Of a DNA stretch of 64,000 nucleotides, positions 26,334 to 34,628 are shown one piece after another. How positions within the stretch are numbered: position 1 is the stretch's first letter; each line of letters opens with the position of its first letter. Source of the DNA: Nonomuraea jiangxiensis (GTDB taxonomy: Bacteria; Actinomycetota; Actinomycetes; Streptosporangiales; Streptosporangiaceae); assembly GCF_900099965.1 (NCBI RefSeq), contig NZ_FNDJ01000031.1:1-64000 (forward strand). The letters are read 5' to 3'. A program made the position numbers and the translations under genes. The notes under the pieces are model-generated. The model saw nothing but the letters and a program-made list of their open reading frames with translations. It was not told the DNA's origin and ran no database searches.

Positions 26334-26792
26334 GTGTTCCTCGCCCACTACCTCGGGCTGCTGCACCGCTCGGAACGCGAACTCGCCGGCGCCCTGCGCG
26401 ACGTCGCGGCCGACCACCGGGACGAAGCGGACGTGTTCCACATCTGCCGTCGCCTGGCCGAACGGTGCGACGATCACGTGGGCCGGCTGGCGCCGTTCGT
26501 CGAACGCTACGCCGAGGACGCCCCCGACGAGCCGCGGAGACTGCACTCGGCCCTCTTCGACGGCACCCGTGCGGGCGGGCTCGGCCTGCTGCGGGACCTG
26601 CACGACCTGTATCTCATGGCGGCCGAGTGCGACGTCACGTGGACCCTGATCGGGCAGGCCGCCCAGGGTGCCCGCGACGAGAAGCCGGCCGGGGTGGTCG
26701 CCCGTTGTGAGACGGAGACCGCCATCCAGCTCCTGTGGCTGCGCACCCGGATGAAGCAGGCCGCACCACGGGCACTCGTCGTGGCGACCTGA
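26334..26792 (+). CDS. Helical hypothetical protein following the oxidoreductase remnant
   Basis: 152 residues from GTG 26334, 3 nt after the remnant stop codon. It is predicted all-helical with many His, Glu and Asp residues at helix positions (HYLGLLHRSERELAGALRDVAADH, FHICRRLAERCDDHVGRL, LYLMAAECDVTWTLIGQAA), which suggests a ferritin/hemerythrin-like four-helix bundle. No assigned function. It may have worked with the lost molybdoenzyme as an accessory protein. Confidence 0.6.
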   Translation: MFLAHYLGLLHRSERELAGALRDVAADHRDEADVFHICRRLAERCDDHVGRLAPFVERYAEDAPDEPRRLHSALFDGTRAGGLGLLRDLHDLYLMAAECDVTWTLIGQAAQGARDEKPAGVVARCETETAIQLLWLRTRMKQAAPRALVVAT

Positions 26793-26853
26793 CCCGGCTC
26801 CGCGGCCGCACCCCGTTCGCCTCCGCCGGCGGGCCGCCGGCCCGGATGGCGGG

Positions 26854-28146
26854 TCAGGCGTTCCGGGCCTGCCGGCAGAGGTCGCGCAGGGCGGCCGCGA
26901 GCCGATCGATGTCCTGCGTCGAGGTGTAGAGGGCCGGTGTGACGCGGACGGCGTCGCCGCCGGTCATGCCCGTGCGGGCGACGGTGAAGATCCGGTGCTC
27001 GTTCATGAGGCGGTCGGCGATGGCGGTGTTGTCGGCCTCCGTGGTCCGCCCGCGGATCCGGAAGGCGGTGATGGCGCCGTACATGCCGGGCTCGTCCGGC
27101 GTGAGGACCTCCAGGTTCGGTACGTCGCGCAACTGGTGGACCCAGCGGTCGCGCAGGTGTCGCAGGCGGGCCTGCTTTGCACCGGCGGTGAGCGCCTCGT
27201 GGAAGTCCAGGGCGGCCTCCACGGTGAGGAAGGGGGCGACGTTCGTGGTGCCGGAGTGGACGCGGGAGCGGATGTCGGTGGCGGGATAGGTCTCGTCGGC
27301 GTAGCGGAGGTCGACGTCGGCCAGGCGGTGTCTGCGGACGTAGAGGAACCCGGCTCCCAGCGGCACGCCCATCCATTTGTGCAGGGAGAAGACGGCGAAG
27401 TCGGCGTCGAGGTCGGGGAGGGTGAAGTCGAGCTGCCCCCAGGAGTGGGCGGCGTCCACGATCACGTCGACGCCCCGCGCGCGGGCCATGGACACGATCG
27501 GGCGCACGGGGACGACCAGGCCGGTGCGGTTGTTCATGTGGCTGAGCAGGAGCAGCTTCACCTTGGGGTGCTCGCGCAGCGCGCGCTCGTAGGTGTCCAG
27601 CACCGCCTGGCGGGTGGCGGGCTCGGGGATGACGATGCGCACGACCTGTACGCCGCGCCGGGATTTCAGCCAGTTCATGGCGTACTGGCCGCTGTGATAG
27701 TCGAGATCGGCGTACATGACGTGGTCGCCGGGACGCAGGCGGGCGTATCCGGTGACGAGGTTCTGCAGGGCCTCCGTGCCGCCGCGCGTGAGGGCGATCT
27801 CGTCCCTGGCGACGCCGAGCACGCCGGCGATGCGGTCACGGACCTGGTCGGCCTCGGCCTTGTACGTGGTGCGCAGCAGGTGGGAGCTGTACTCGTTGAG
27901 GCGGTCGACATTGCGGTGGTAGGCCCGCCGCACCGGCTCCGGCATGACCCCGTAGTAGCCGTTCTCCAGGTTGACGAAGTCCGGGCTCACCCGGAACTGC
28001 CGGGCGACGGCGGCCCAGTGACTCTCGTCCCGCGCCAACCCCTCGGCGGTGACCCCGCCGGGCACAGCCGGTACGGCCTCGGCCACCGCGGGACCGGCGG
28101 CCAGCGCGCCGAAGCCGGCGACGACCTGGCGTCGGGAAAGGGTCAT
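26854..28146 (-). CDS. Tat-signal class V PLP aminotransferase (isopenicillin-N-epimerase-like)
   Basis: 430 residues. ATG 28146 begins MTLSRRQVVAGFGALAAGPA, a twin-arginine-type signal. The fold-type I PLP core has LTRGGTEALQNLVTGYARL, VIVDAAHSWGQLD (Asp contacting the cofactor) and FSLHKWMGVPLGAGF with the Schiff-base Lys. The overall pattern resembles isopenicillin-N epimerase/cysteine-desulfurase relatives in class V. Export of a PLP enzyme by Tat is uncommon but recurrent for this subfamily in actinomycetes. Substrate unknown. The frame is open to 28350, but the upstream part lacks a good ribosome-binding site. Confidence 0.85.
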   Translation of the reverse strand: MTLSRRQVVAGFGALAAGPAVAEAVPAVPGGVTAEGLARDESHWAAVARQFRVSPDFVNLENGYYGVMPEPVRRAYHRNVDRLNEYSSHLLRTTYKAEADQVRDRIAGVLGVARDEIALTRGGTEALQNLVTGYARLRPGDHVMYADLDYHSGQYAMNWLKSRRGVQVVRIVIPEPATRQAVLDTYERALREHPKVKLLLLSHMNNRTGLVVPVRPIVSMARARGVDVIVDAAHSWGQLDFTLPDLDADFAVFSLHKWMGVPLGAGFLYVRRHRLADVDLRYADETYPATDIRSRVHSGTTNVAPFLTVEAALDFHEALTAGAKQARLRHLRDRWVHQLRDVPNLEVLTPDEPGMYGAITAFRIRGRTTEADNTAIADRLMNEHRIFTVARTGMTGGDAVRVTPALYTSTQDIDRLAAALRDLCRQARNA

Positions 28147-28361
28147 AAAAGGACACCGCCTGAAATCATTCGGAACGCGCGAATGCCAGTGTGGCCCACA
28201 TCGGCATTCCGCGCGGCGTTCATTTCCCGTGTGTCGGACGGCCCGGCCCGCAGGATATGCGCGGGCCCCCAGGTCCCCATGGGAAACGGCGACACGAGCT
28301 TTGCCGGAACCTTGGATTTCGCCGGGCGCGTCCGGCGGCGTTGCGGGCATTATCGCCAGTG

Positions 28362-28784
28362 ATGCTCACGACGCGAACCATCCGGTCACGCCGTCCGGCC
28401 GCCTCCGTTGCCGGCCGGCTGCTGGCGCACGTGGCGCTGGCGCTGTTCGCGGTGGTCGGGGTGGTGTTCGCGCACGGCGGCGCATGCGCGGCCGTGGAGT
28501 TGTCGGAGTCGGCGGCGCACGGCGTCCACCTGGAGCACGGCGGTCTCGAACCGGCCGTTCACGGCGCGTACTGCCCGCATCGCAACCTGCCCGAACGGCA
28601 CCATCACGGGACCGAGCAGGACTGCGGGGCGATCACTCCGACCGGTACGTCGTCGGCCGTGGCCATGCCGGCGCCGGTGCTCGGCTCCGCACCGGCGATG
28701 GCCGCCGGGACCCCGTCCGAGCTGACGGGCAGCGCCCGGCTTGACGCGCCCTGCCCGAAAAATCTCTGTGTGATGCGCATATAG
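28362..28784 (+). CDS. His-rich secreted or membrane-anchored small protein
   Basis: 140 residues from ATG 28362. A hydrophobic segment (VAGRLLAHVALALFAVVGVV) after a basic start acts as signal or anchor. The exported part has many His and Cys residues: GVHLEHGGLEPAVHGAYC, then PHRNLPERHHHGTEQDC, and a CPKNLC tail. This suggests metal binding, but I recognise no family. It precedes the cysteine-synthase-like and MFS genes in the same direction with a gap of about 95 bp, so it may belong to that unit. Confidence 0.6.
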   Translation: MLTTRTIRSRRPAASVAGRLLAHVALALFAVVGVVFAHGGACAAVELSESAAHGVHLEHGGLEPAVHGAYCPHRNLPERHHHGTEQDCGAITPTGTSSAVAMPAPVLGSAPAMAAGTPSELTGSARLDAPCPKNLCVMRI

Positions 28785-28879
28785 GACGCGCGACGTCTAT
28801 TCGTCGTCCCATGTCCGCTCAGTTTCGCGGCTGTTCCGTCATGCCGGAAATTGCGTCCTTCACTTCGGGGATTCATCAA

Positions 28880-29971
28880 ATGTCATCACCAGTAACTTTC
28901 GCGCGCCCGAACGAGGCGCCATCCATCGGATATTCCGCGCTTTCCCTCACGGTCGGCAACACGCCGCTGGCCTTCGTTTCCGAACCGCTCGTACCGGGAG
29001 GAGGAGGGTTCTGGGCCAAGCTCGAAGGCTTCAACCCCGGCGGCATCAAGGACCGGCCCGCCCTGCACATGGTGCGCCAGGCCCGCGCCCGGGGCGAGCT
29101 GGCGCCGGGCGCGACCATCGTCGAGTCCACCAGCGGCACTCTCGGGCTCGGCCTGGCCCTGGCCGGCATCGTGTTCGGCCACCCGGTCGTGCTGGTGGGC
29201 GACCCGGGGATGGAGCCGCTCATGCGCCGGCTGCTCGCCGCCTACGGCGTCCGCCTGGAGATCGTCGCCGAGCCGCATCCGGTCGGCGGCTGGCAGCAGG
29301 CCCGCCGTGAACGTGTGCGGCGGCTGCTGGCCGAGATCCCCGGCTCGTACTGCCCCGACCAGTACAACAACCCCGACAACGTCGACGCCTACGCCGGGCT
29401 GGCCCACGAACTGCTGAGCCGGCTCCCCCACATCGACACCCTCGTGTGCTCGGTCGGCACCGGCGGGCACAGCGCGGGCATCCACGGCGTGCTGCGCCGC
29501 CACTTCCCCGATCTGCAACTGGTCGGCGTGGACACCGTGGGCTCGACCATCTTCGGCCAGCCGGCCCGGACCCGGCTGATGCGCGGCCTCGGCTCCAGCA
29601 TCCATCCGCGCAACGTCGCCTACGACGCCTTCAGCGAGGTGCACTGGGTCGGCGCCGCCGAAGCGGTCTGGGCCTGCCGCGCACTCGCCACCCGCCACTA
29701 CGTCTCGGGGGGCTGGAGCACCGGCGCCGTCGCCCTGGTGGCCCGCTGGCTGGCCCGTACCGACCCGGGCCGGACCATCGTCGCGATCTTTCCCGACGGG
29801 CCGTGGCGCTACTGGAACACCATCTTCGACGACGACTACTGCCACGCCAACGGCCTGCTCGGCACGGTCCCGGCCGACGAACCGGACCGGCTGTACGTAC
29901 CGGCGGAGCGCGAGGTGCACCGCTGGACGCGCTGTACCGACGTGATGGACCCGCTGGCAGGTGCGCGGTGA
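28880..29971 (+). CDS. PLP-dependent cysteine-synthase-family protein
   Basis: 363 residues from ATG 28880 (earlier in-frame starts at 28841 and 28811 cannot be excluded). Fold-type II motifs: VGNTPLAFV near the start, NPGGIKDRPALHMV with the PLP lysine, and STSGTLGLGLAL, where the CysK asparagine loop TSGNTG is altered. GTGGHSAGIHGVL binds the phosphate. The C-terminus is longer than in CysK and diverged. Relatives include O-acetylserine and O-phosphoserine sulfhydrylases and 2,3-diaminopropionate synthase-like SbnA proteins. It overlaps the MFS gene by 4 bp. Confidence 0.8.
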   Translation: MSSPVTFARPNEAPSIGYSALSLTVGNTPLAFVSEPLVPGGGGFWAKLEGFNPGGIKDRPALHMVRQARARGELAPGATIVESTSGTLGLGLALAGIVFGHPVVLVGDPGMEPLMRRLLAAYGVRLEIVAEPHPVGGWQQARRERVRRLLAEIPGSYCPDQYNNPDNVDAYAGLAHELLSRLPHIDTLVCSVGTGGHSAGIHGVLRRHFPDLQLVGVDTVGSTIFGQPARTRLMRGLGSSIHPRNVAYDAFSEVHWVGAAEAVWACRALATRHYVSGGWSTGAVALVARWLARTDPGRTIVAIFPDGPWRYWNTIFDDDYCHANGLLGTVPADEPDRLYVPAEREVHRWTRCTDVMDPLAGAR

Positions 29972-31212
29972 GGGGTACGCTGCGGCAGTTCCGCTCCTTC
30001 GACCGGCCGATCCGGCTCCTGCAGGTCAACCAGGCGGGCATCAACCTCGGCTTCTACATGCTCATGCCCTACCTCGCCCAGCAGTTGTCGGCCGGCGCGG
30101 GCCTGGCCGCCTGGACCATCGGACTGGTCCTGGGCCTGCGGAACATGAGCCAGCAGGGCATGTTCCTGATCGGCGGCACCCTGGCGGACCGGCTCGGCTA
30201 CAAGCCGATGATCATGCTCGGGTGCGCGCTGCGGACGGCCGGGTTCGCCCTGTTCGGCCTGACCTCCTCGCTGCCGCTGCTGGTCGTGGCCGCGGTCGTG
30301 ACAGGGTTCGCGGGGGCGCTGTTCAATCCGGCGGCGCGCGCCTATCTGGCCGTCGCGGCGGGCGAGCGCAAGGTGGCGGCGTTCGCCGTGTTCAACGTGT
30401 TCTACCAGGGCGGCATCCTGCTCGGCCCGCTGCTCGGCATCGTCCTGCTGAAGGCCGGGTTCACCGCCGTGTGCCTGTCCGCCGCGGCGATCTTCGCGGT
30501 GCTCACCGTCCTACAGGGCCTGTGCCTGCCGGCGCGGCGCGGTCCCGTGCCGGCCGATCGGCCGGTGCTGCGCGATTGGCGGCAGGCGTTCGGCGACCGG
30601 GCGTTCGTCTCCTTCGCCGCGGCGATGATCGCCTCCTACGCGCTGTCCTTCCAGATGTACCTGGCCCTGCCGCTCGACGTGCAACGCCTCGGCGGCGGCG
30701 AGGCGGAGGTGGCGGCCCTGTACGCGATCTCGGCGCTGCTCGGCATCGCCGGCCAGGTGAGGCTGACCGCCTGGTGCTCCTCCCGGTGGAGCCGGGGTCA
30801 GGCGATCAGCCGCGGCCTCGCCCTGATGGGGGTGGCCTTCCTGCCACCGGCCGTGGTCGCCCACCTGCCCGTGGCCGCGCCGTGGGGAATCCTGTCCGTG
30901 GCCGCCTGCGTCTTCCTGCTCACCGTGGGGACGCTGGTCGCGTTCCCGTTCGAGATGGCGACCATCGCCGACATGGCGGGAGACCGGCTGATCGGCACCT
31001 ACTACGGGTTGTACAACCTGCTGTCGGGCCTGGGCATCCTGGCCGCGAACCTGCTGTCGGGCGCCCTGGTCGACGTGGCCCGCTCCGCCGGCGCCGCCGG
31101 TCTGCCGTGGGTGCTGCTGGCCGTGGCGGGGCTGGCCTCCGCGGCGGCCGTCAGGCGGCTGGACCGGCGTGGCCGGCTGCCCGCCGGCGGTCAGGTGGCC
31201 GCGGCCACCTGA
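29968..31212 (+). CDS. MFS transporter
   Basis: 414 residues from GTG 29968, overlapping the previous stop codon as GTGA. About twelve hydrophobic helices are visible. The loop between helices 2 and 3 has GGTLADRLGYKPMIMLG, the MFS signature GxxxDRxGxK. It belongs to the drug/metabolite exporter-like part of the superfamily. Strict coupling to the cysteine-synthase-like gene suggests that it exports (or imports) the product of that enzyme. Confidence 0.88.
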   Translation: MRGTLRQFRSFDRPIRLLQVNQAGINLGFYMLMPYLAQQLSAGAGLAAWTIGLVLGLRNMSQQGMFLIGGTLADRLGYKPMIMLGCALRTAGFALFGLTSSLPLLVVAAVVTGFAGALFNPAARAYLAVAAGERKVAAFAVFNVFYQGGILLGPLLGIVLLKAGFTAVCLSAAAIFAVLTVLQGLCLPARRGPVPADRPVLRDWRQAFGDRAFVSFAAAMIASYALSFQMYLALPLDVQRLGGGEAEVAALYAISALLGIAGQVRLTAWCSSRWSRGQAISRGLALMGVAFLPPAVVAHLPVAAPWGILSVAACVFLLTVGTLVAFPFEMATIADMAGDRLIGTYYGLYNLLSGLGILAANLLSGALVDVARSAGAAGLPWVLLAVAGLASAAAVRRLDRRGRLPAGGQVAAAT

Positions 31213-31223
31213 CGGGAGGGCTT

Positions 31224-31257
31224 CCCCTGGTACGGCTCGCGCCGGCCGCACCAGGGG
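31224..31257. terminator. Probable bidirectional terminator between MFS and CopC-like genes
   Basis: CCCCTGGT (31224-31231) pairs with ACCAGGGG (31250-31257) around an 18-nt GC-rich loop, 12 bp after the MFS stop and 34 bp before the end of the convergent gene. Confidence 0.4.
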
Positions 31258-31290
31258 GAGCGGTCGCCACCCGCGGACTGGATGCCGCGG

Positions 31291-31914
31291 CTACGCGCCG
31301 CCGGGGTCGCGGCTCCTGCGCCGGCCGCCGACGAAGATGGCCACGCCCCCGAGCACGAGCGCTCCGACGGCGATCCAGATCCAGCCGGGCACGCTGGCCC
31401 CTTCCTCGCTCGCAACCGGCGCCGCCGCGGCCGGGGAGGGAGGTGTCTCGGCGGAGGCCGGGGCGGTCGGTGATGGGGAGGCCGGTGTCTCGGAGGTCGT
31501 GGGGGCGGCCTCAGCCGTACTGGGGGATGACGTCACCTTGGGTTCGGTGACGGTGAAACGCAGCTCGCCCTGGATGGGATGGCCGTCGGAGGACACCACC
31601 CGCCAGGCGATCCGGTAGCGGCCCGGCTCCAGCTCCTCCTCCGGATCGGCGAACACCTTGACGCCCTTCAGGCGCGGCTCGCCGACCGGAACGGGCTCGC
31701 CGTCCGAATCCTCCAGCAGGACGGTGGGCCTGGTCATGCGGGCGGTGAACTCGAGCTCGATGGTCTCCAATCGCTCGATCTTGGCTTTGTCGGCGGGTGA
31801 GCTCGACTTGAGCCGGTCATGCGCCAGTGCCGCCGGAGCGGTCAGGAGCAGGACCAGCGCGGTGACGGCCGTCGTCGCCGCGGCGCGGCGTATGAGAGTG
31901 GGCACGTGAGTCAA
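31291..31914 (-). CDS. CopC-domain protein with C-terminal membrane anchor
   Basis: 207 residues. A signal peptide (TAVTALVLLLTAPAALA) is cut just before His-Asp, leaving the N-terminal histidine that ligates copper in CopC. The CopC/YobA beta-sandwich follows: LKSSSPADKAKIERLETIELEF, RYRIAWRVVSSDGHPIQGELRF. A Pro/Ser/Thr/Ala-rich linker and one membrane helix (WIWIAVGALVLGGVAIFVG) with a basic tail anchor it. It probably handles extracytoplasmic copper. TTG 31914 has GGAG at good spacing; GTG 31905 is an alternative. Confidence 0.85.
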   Translation of the reverse strand: MTHVPTLIRRAAATTAVTALVLLLTAPAALAHDRLKSSSPADKAKIERLETIELEFTARMTRPTVLLEDSDGEPVPVGEPRLKGVKVFADPEEELEPGRYRIAWRVVSSDGHPIQGELRFTVTEPKVTSSPSTAEAAPTTSETPASPSPTAPASAETPPSPAAAAPVASEEGASVPGWIWIAVGALVLGGVAIFVGGRRRSRDPGGA

Positions 31915-32058
31915 TGCGGGACTCCGAAGAATGTCGGACCCGGTGGCGTACCGGGTGAAAGGTGCGGCACCCGCTGGGTCGCCAGCACGGCGATGAGCAC
32001 GTCCGGCGTGGAGAACGCGGGCAGGTGCGACGGGGAAGAGGTTCTGTCCGTGGCGCGA

Positions 32059-32634
32059 TCAGCCGCGGAACCGCCGCCGCGCGGGCGGGCCGCGGCGCGG
32101 CGCCGTCCGGGTCAGCAGGGCCGGGACACGCCGCGCCGTCTCCGGCGGGCCCGGCGCCGGGCCGGGGTGCGCGGTGACCGGTACGCAGGCCACCAGTACG
32201 GACAGCGCGGTCGCCAGCAGGCGCCACCAGCGGCCCATGCGTACGGCGCCCAGGTGGAGCAGCGCGGCCAGTGCCAGCTCGCCCCGCGCCAACCACCAGC
32301 TCGAACCCAGCGCCACCATGACATGGATGAGCAGCATGCCCGGCCCGGTGCCGTGTCCGTGGCCCACCGGCACGAAGGGTGGTTCGTCGGCGGCGAACAG
32401 CTGGTGCAGGCCGTACTGGGAGACTCCGCACAGGGCCAGCAGCTCGGGCCAGCCGCACTGGCGGTAGCCGAGCGCGTAGGCGCCCGCCCAGGTCGTCGCC
32501 GCTGCCAGGACGAGCGACCCCGGCCCGATCGCGGCACCGCCGACGAACAGGTGGAGGGCAGCCGAGGCCAGGAGGCAGACGGCCGTGAAGACCGCGGCGC
32601 GCAGTGCGCGGACCACCGGACGGCCGACATGCAT
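32059..32634 (-). CDS. Small multispanning membrane protein upstream of the CopC-like gene
   Basis: 191 residues with about five hydrophobic helices (VFTAVCLLASAALHLFVGG, SLVLAAATTWAGAYALG, LLIHVMVALGSSWWLA, LLATALSVLVACV) and a basic, proline-rich cytoplasmic tail. Histidines lie in loops (VPVGHGHGTGPG). It is co-directional with the CopC-like gene 144 bp downstream and so may share its role in metal handling. No family assignment. Confidence 0.6.
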   Translation of the reverse strand: MHVGRPVVRALRAAVFTAVCLLASAALHLFVGGAAIGPGSLVLAAATTWAGAYALGYRQCGWPELLALCGVSQYGLHQLFAADEPPFVPVGHGHGTGPGMLLIHVMVALGSSWWLARGELALAALLHLGAVRMGRWWRLLATALSVLVACVPVTAHPGPAPGPPETARRVPALLTRTAPRRGPPARRRFRG

Positions 32635-32702
32635 GCCGTCATCCTGCCAGAGCACGGAACCGGCCGGGCGCCGCCCGGGTCAACGCCGCCACGCGGCGGC
32701 TC

Positions 32703-33509
32703 TCATCCCCGCGGGGTGAACTGGGCCAGGTCGTAGATGCCCAGGGCCTTCTCGATGTCGGCGACCTGGTTGACCACGCCGGTGAAGCCTGCCTGGCCGA
32801 AGCGGCGGTGCTCCTCGTCCTCGAAGATCTCGGCCATCTCCAGGAACCGCCTGGGCGGCACGACGTCGCGCAGGGCCGGGAAGACGACGGTGTCCTCGCG
32901 GGCCTCGTGCGGCTCGTACATGCGGATGAACGCCGTCATGTCGGCGACCAGGCGCTGCCGCCCCGGGGCGGGCGACCCGGTGCCGGTGGGGCCGGCCGCC
33001 GGGGTGCCGGTGGCGTCGATGATGCGGCCGGTCACGACGCGACCGCGCTGGTGCTGCCGCACCAGTACGGGCACCACGTCGGTCAGCTTGCCGGCCTGGA
33101 CGAGGGGCGGGAAGACGTACCGCTCCTCCAGCCGCTCGTGGTACTCCTCGATGAAGCTGCGGATGAGGCGCGCCCCGGCGTTCAGCTCCCGGGCCGGCAC
33201 CGGCTCCCCTGCCTCGATCCGCCGGATGCCCTCGCGGTAGATGAGCAGGATCCGCTTGAGCACCCCGTGCTCCCGCATCAGGTCCTCCGGCGGAGTGACG
33301 GGAACCTCCTCCTCCGTCCTGCCCTCAGTAGGTGAACCCGTCGGCGTTCCCGTCGGCGTTCCCGTCGGTGACATGGGCCCGGTCATCGCTCCTATGCCGC
33401 CGGCGCAGCCGGCCACCGCCAGCCCGCCCGCCAACGCCGCGGGCAGCGCCAGCACGTCACGCCGCCGCACCCGCGGCACCCGGCAGGCATCCAGCTCGCG
33501 ATCCTTCAC
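32703..33509 (-). CDS. Hemerythrin-like-domain lipoprotein
   Basis: 268 residues from GTG 33509. The N-terminus RVRRRDVLALPAALAGGLAVAGC is an Arg-rich lipoprotein signal with lipobox AVAGC. A Pro-Thr-Gly linker follows, made by a 12-bp microrepeat near 33335-33370. The four-helix domain has ligand-type residues in REHGVLKR, EYHERLEERYVFPPL, VRQHQRGR, PHEAREDTVVFPAL and DEEHRRFG, the HHE/hemerythrin pattern for a di-iron site. A membrane-tethered hemerythrin may sense or store O2 or NO or protect against oxidants. Apparently a single gene. Confidence 0.8.
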   Translation of the reverse strand: MKDRELDACRVPRVRRRDVLALPAALAGGLAVAGCAGGIGAMTGPMSPTGTPTGTPTGSPTEGRTEEEVPVTPPEDLMREHGVLKRILLIYREGIRRIEAGEPVPARELNAGARLIRSFIEEYHERLEERYVFPPLVQAGKLTDVVPVLVRQHQRGRVVTGRIIDATGTPAAGPTGTGSPAPGRQRLVADMTAFIRMYEPHEAREDTVVFPALRDVVPPRRFLEMAEIFEDEEHRRFGQAGFTGVVNQVADIEKALGIYDLAQFTPRG

Positions 33510-33744
33510 CGTCCACCGCCCCGCAGTCCCCAGAGCCGACCATGCCTTCGGAGTCCTTCCCCCGGATGGCGGCCCGCAGGTCATGTCCCGGGCAAGGCTT
33601 GTCCCGCACCCGCAGAACTTCCCCTGCCGACGCCCGCCGGGCCGGCGCCGTCAGCGTGAGCGCCATGCCCTGCGGGTCCTCGTACAGGCCATCGGCCCGC
33701 GCGCCCGGCCGGCCCTCGCCTCGAAGCGGCGGCGGAGCAGGGGG

Positions 33745-34449
33745 TCAGCTCTGCCGAGCGGCTCGGCGTCGGCGGATGATCAGGGTCAGTCCGGCGATCA
33801 GGATCAACGCGACGAGTGCCGCGCCCGTGGCGGTCCAGCGCCAGTCGAGGCTCGTCGCGGTCGCCCGCGCGGGTTGGGCCTGGACGCCTTGTGGTGACAT
33901 CGCGCTCACCCTCGTGGGGCTGCCCAGGGCGGCGACGAGTGCGGCGTCGACCGGGCCCGCCGGACCGGCCTGGCCGGGTGGCCCCTCCTCGGTGGGCCGC
34001 AGCGGGCCGGTGCCCGGCGCGACCGGCCGGTTGCCGGCGCAGGAGCCCGAGGACAGGCCGGCTTCCGGGACGATCCCGGTGCCGGAGGTGGCGAACACGA
34101 GGTAGCGCGTGCCCTTGGTAAAGGAATATCCGCAGGCAGCGCTATCGACGTTGGTGGTGACGGTGTACCGGGCGGCCGGGGTGCCCTTGTAGACGTTGTC
34201 CGCGCGGAAGGTGTAGACGGCCCGCGCGCCGACCGGGCCGGACTCGGTCACCCGGGCTGCCGTGGCGGTGCCCGTGAAGACCGCCTTGGCGTTGGCCACC
34301 GCCGCCGCCGGCGTCATTTCCGCGCACTTACAGGCATGTGCCGCGGTGGACGTGACCGTCACGAGGGCGGCGACGAGCGCGAGGAGAGCGAGCAGTCGGA
34401 GCGTCACGCTGCTGGAGCGTGCGGCGGTTCGCGGGTGGCGGTGGTGCAT
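33745..34449 (-). CDS. Secreted NTR/TIMP-like protein with C-terminal membrane anchor
   Basis: 234 residues from ATG 34449. A signal peptide (LRLLALLALVAALVTVTSTAAHA) is cleaved just before CKC, the N-terminal cysteine arrangement of the netrin/TIMP-like OB fold. AVFTGTATAARV, YTFRADNVYKGTPAARYTV and GTRYLVFATSGTG continue the fold. A C-terminal helix (AALVALILIAGLTLIIRRRR) anchors it. Bacterial members are of unknown function. The Shine-Dalgarno GGAGGG touches ATG 34449, so GTG 34407 just before the hydrophobic segment is a possible alternative. Confidence 0.65.
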   Translation of the reverse strand: MHHRHPRTAARSSSVTLRLLALLALVAALVTVTSTAAHACKCAEMTPAAAVANAKAVFTGTATAARVTESGPVGARAVYTFRADNVYKGTPAARYTVTTNVDSAACGYSFTKGTRYLVFATSGTGIVPEAGLSSGSCAGNRPVAPGTGPLRPTEEGPPGQAGPAGPVDAALVAALGSPTRVSAMSPQGVQAQPARATATSLDWRWTATGAALVALILIAGLTLIIRRRRAARQS

Positions 34450-34628
34450 CCCTCCATGATGCTGCAGACCGGTCCCTCGACTGTCGTAGGCCCTGCTCTC
34501 CGGCATTTCGCCCACGACGGCATTGATCAAGTGTTCCGCGTCCCGCCGATCACCGTTCACACAGCGTTAGTCGATCTCTTTGAAGCTTGCCGGTTGGCAC
34601 CCCAACTTGAAGTAGGAAAGGCATCACC

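Noticed and set aside
33511..33744. Minus-strand frame beginning MALTLTAPARRASAGEVLRV between the hemerythrin-like and NTR-like genes
   Set aside because: Its codon bias is weaker than that of neighbours, it runs into the hemerythrin gene in another frame and shows no motif. The interval otherwise appears empty.
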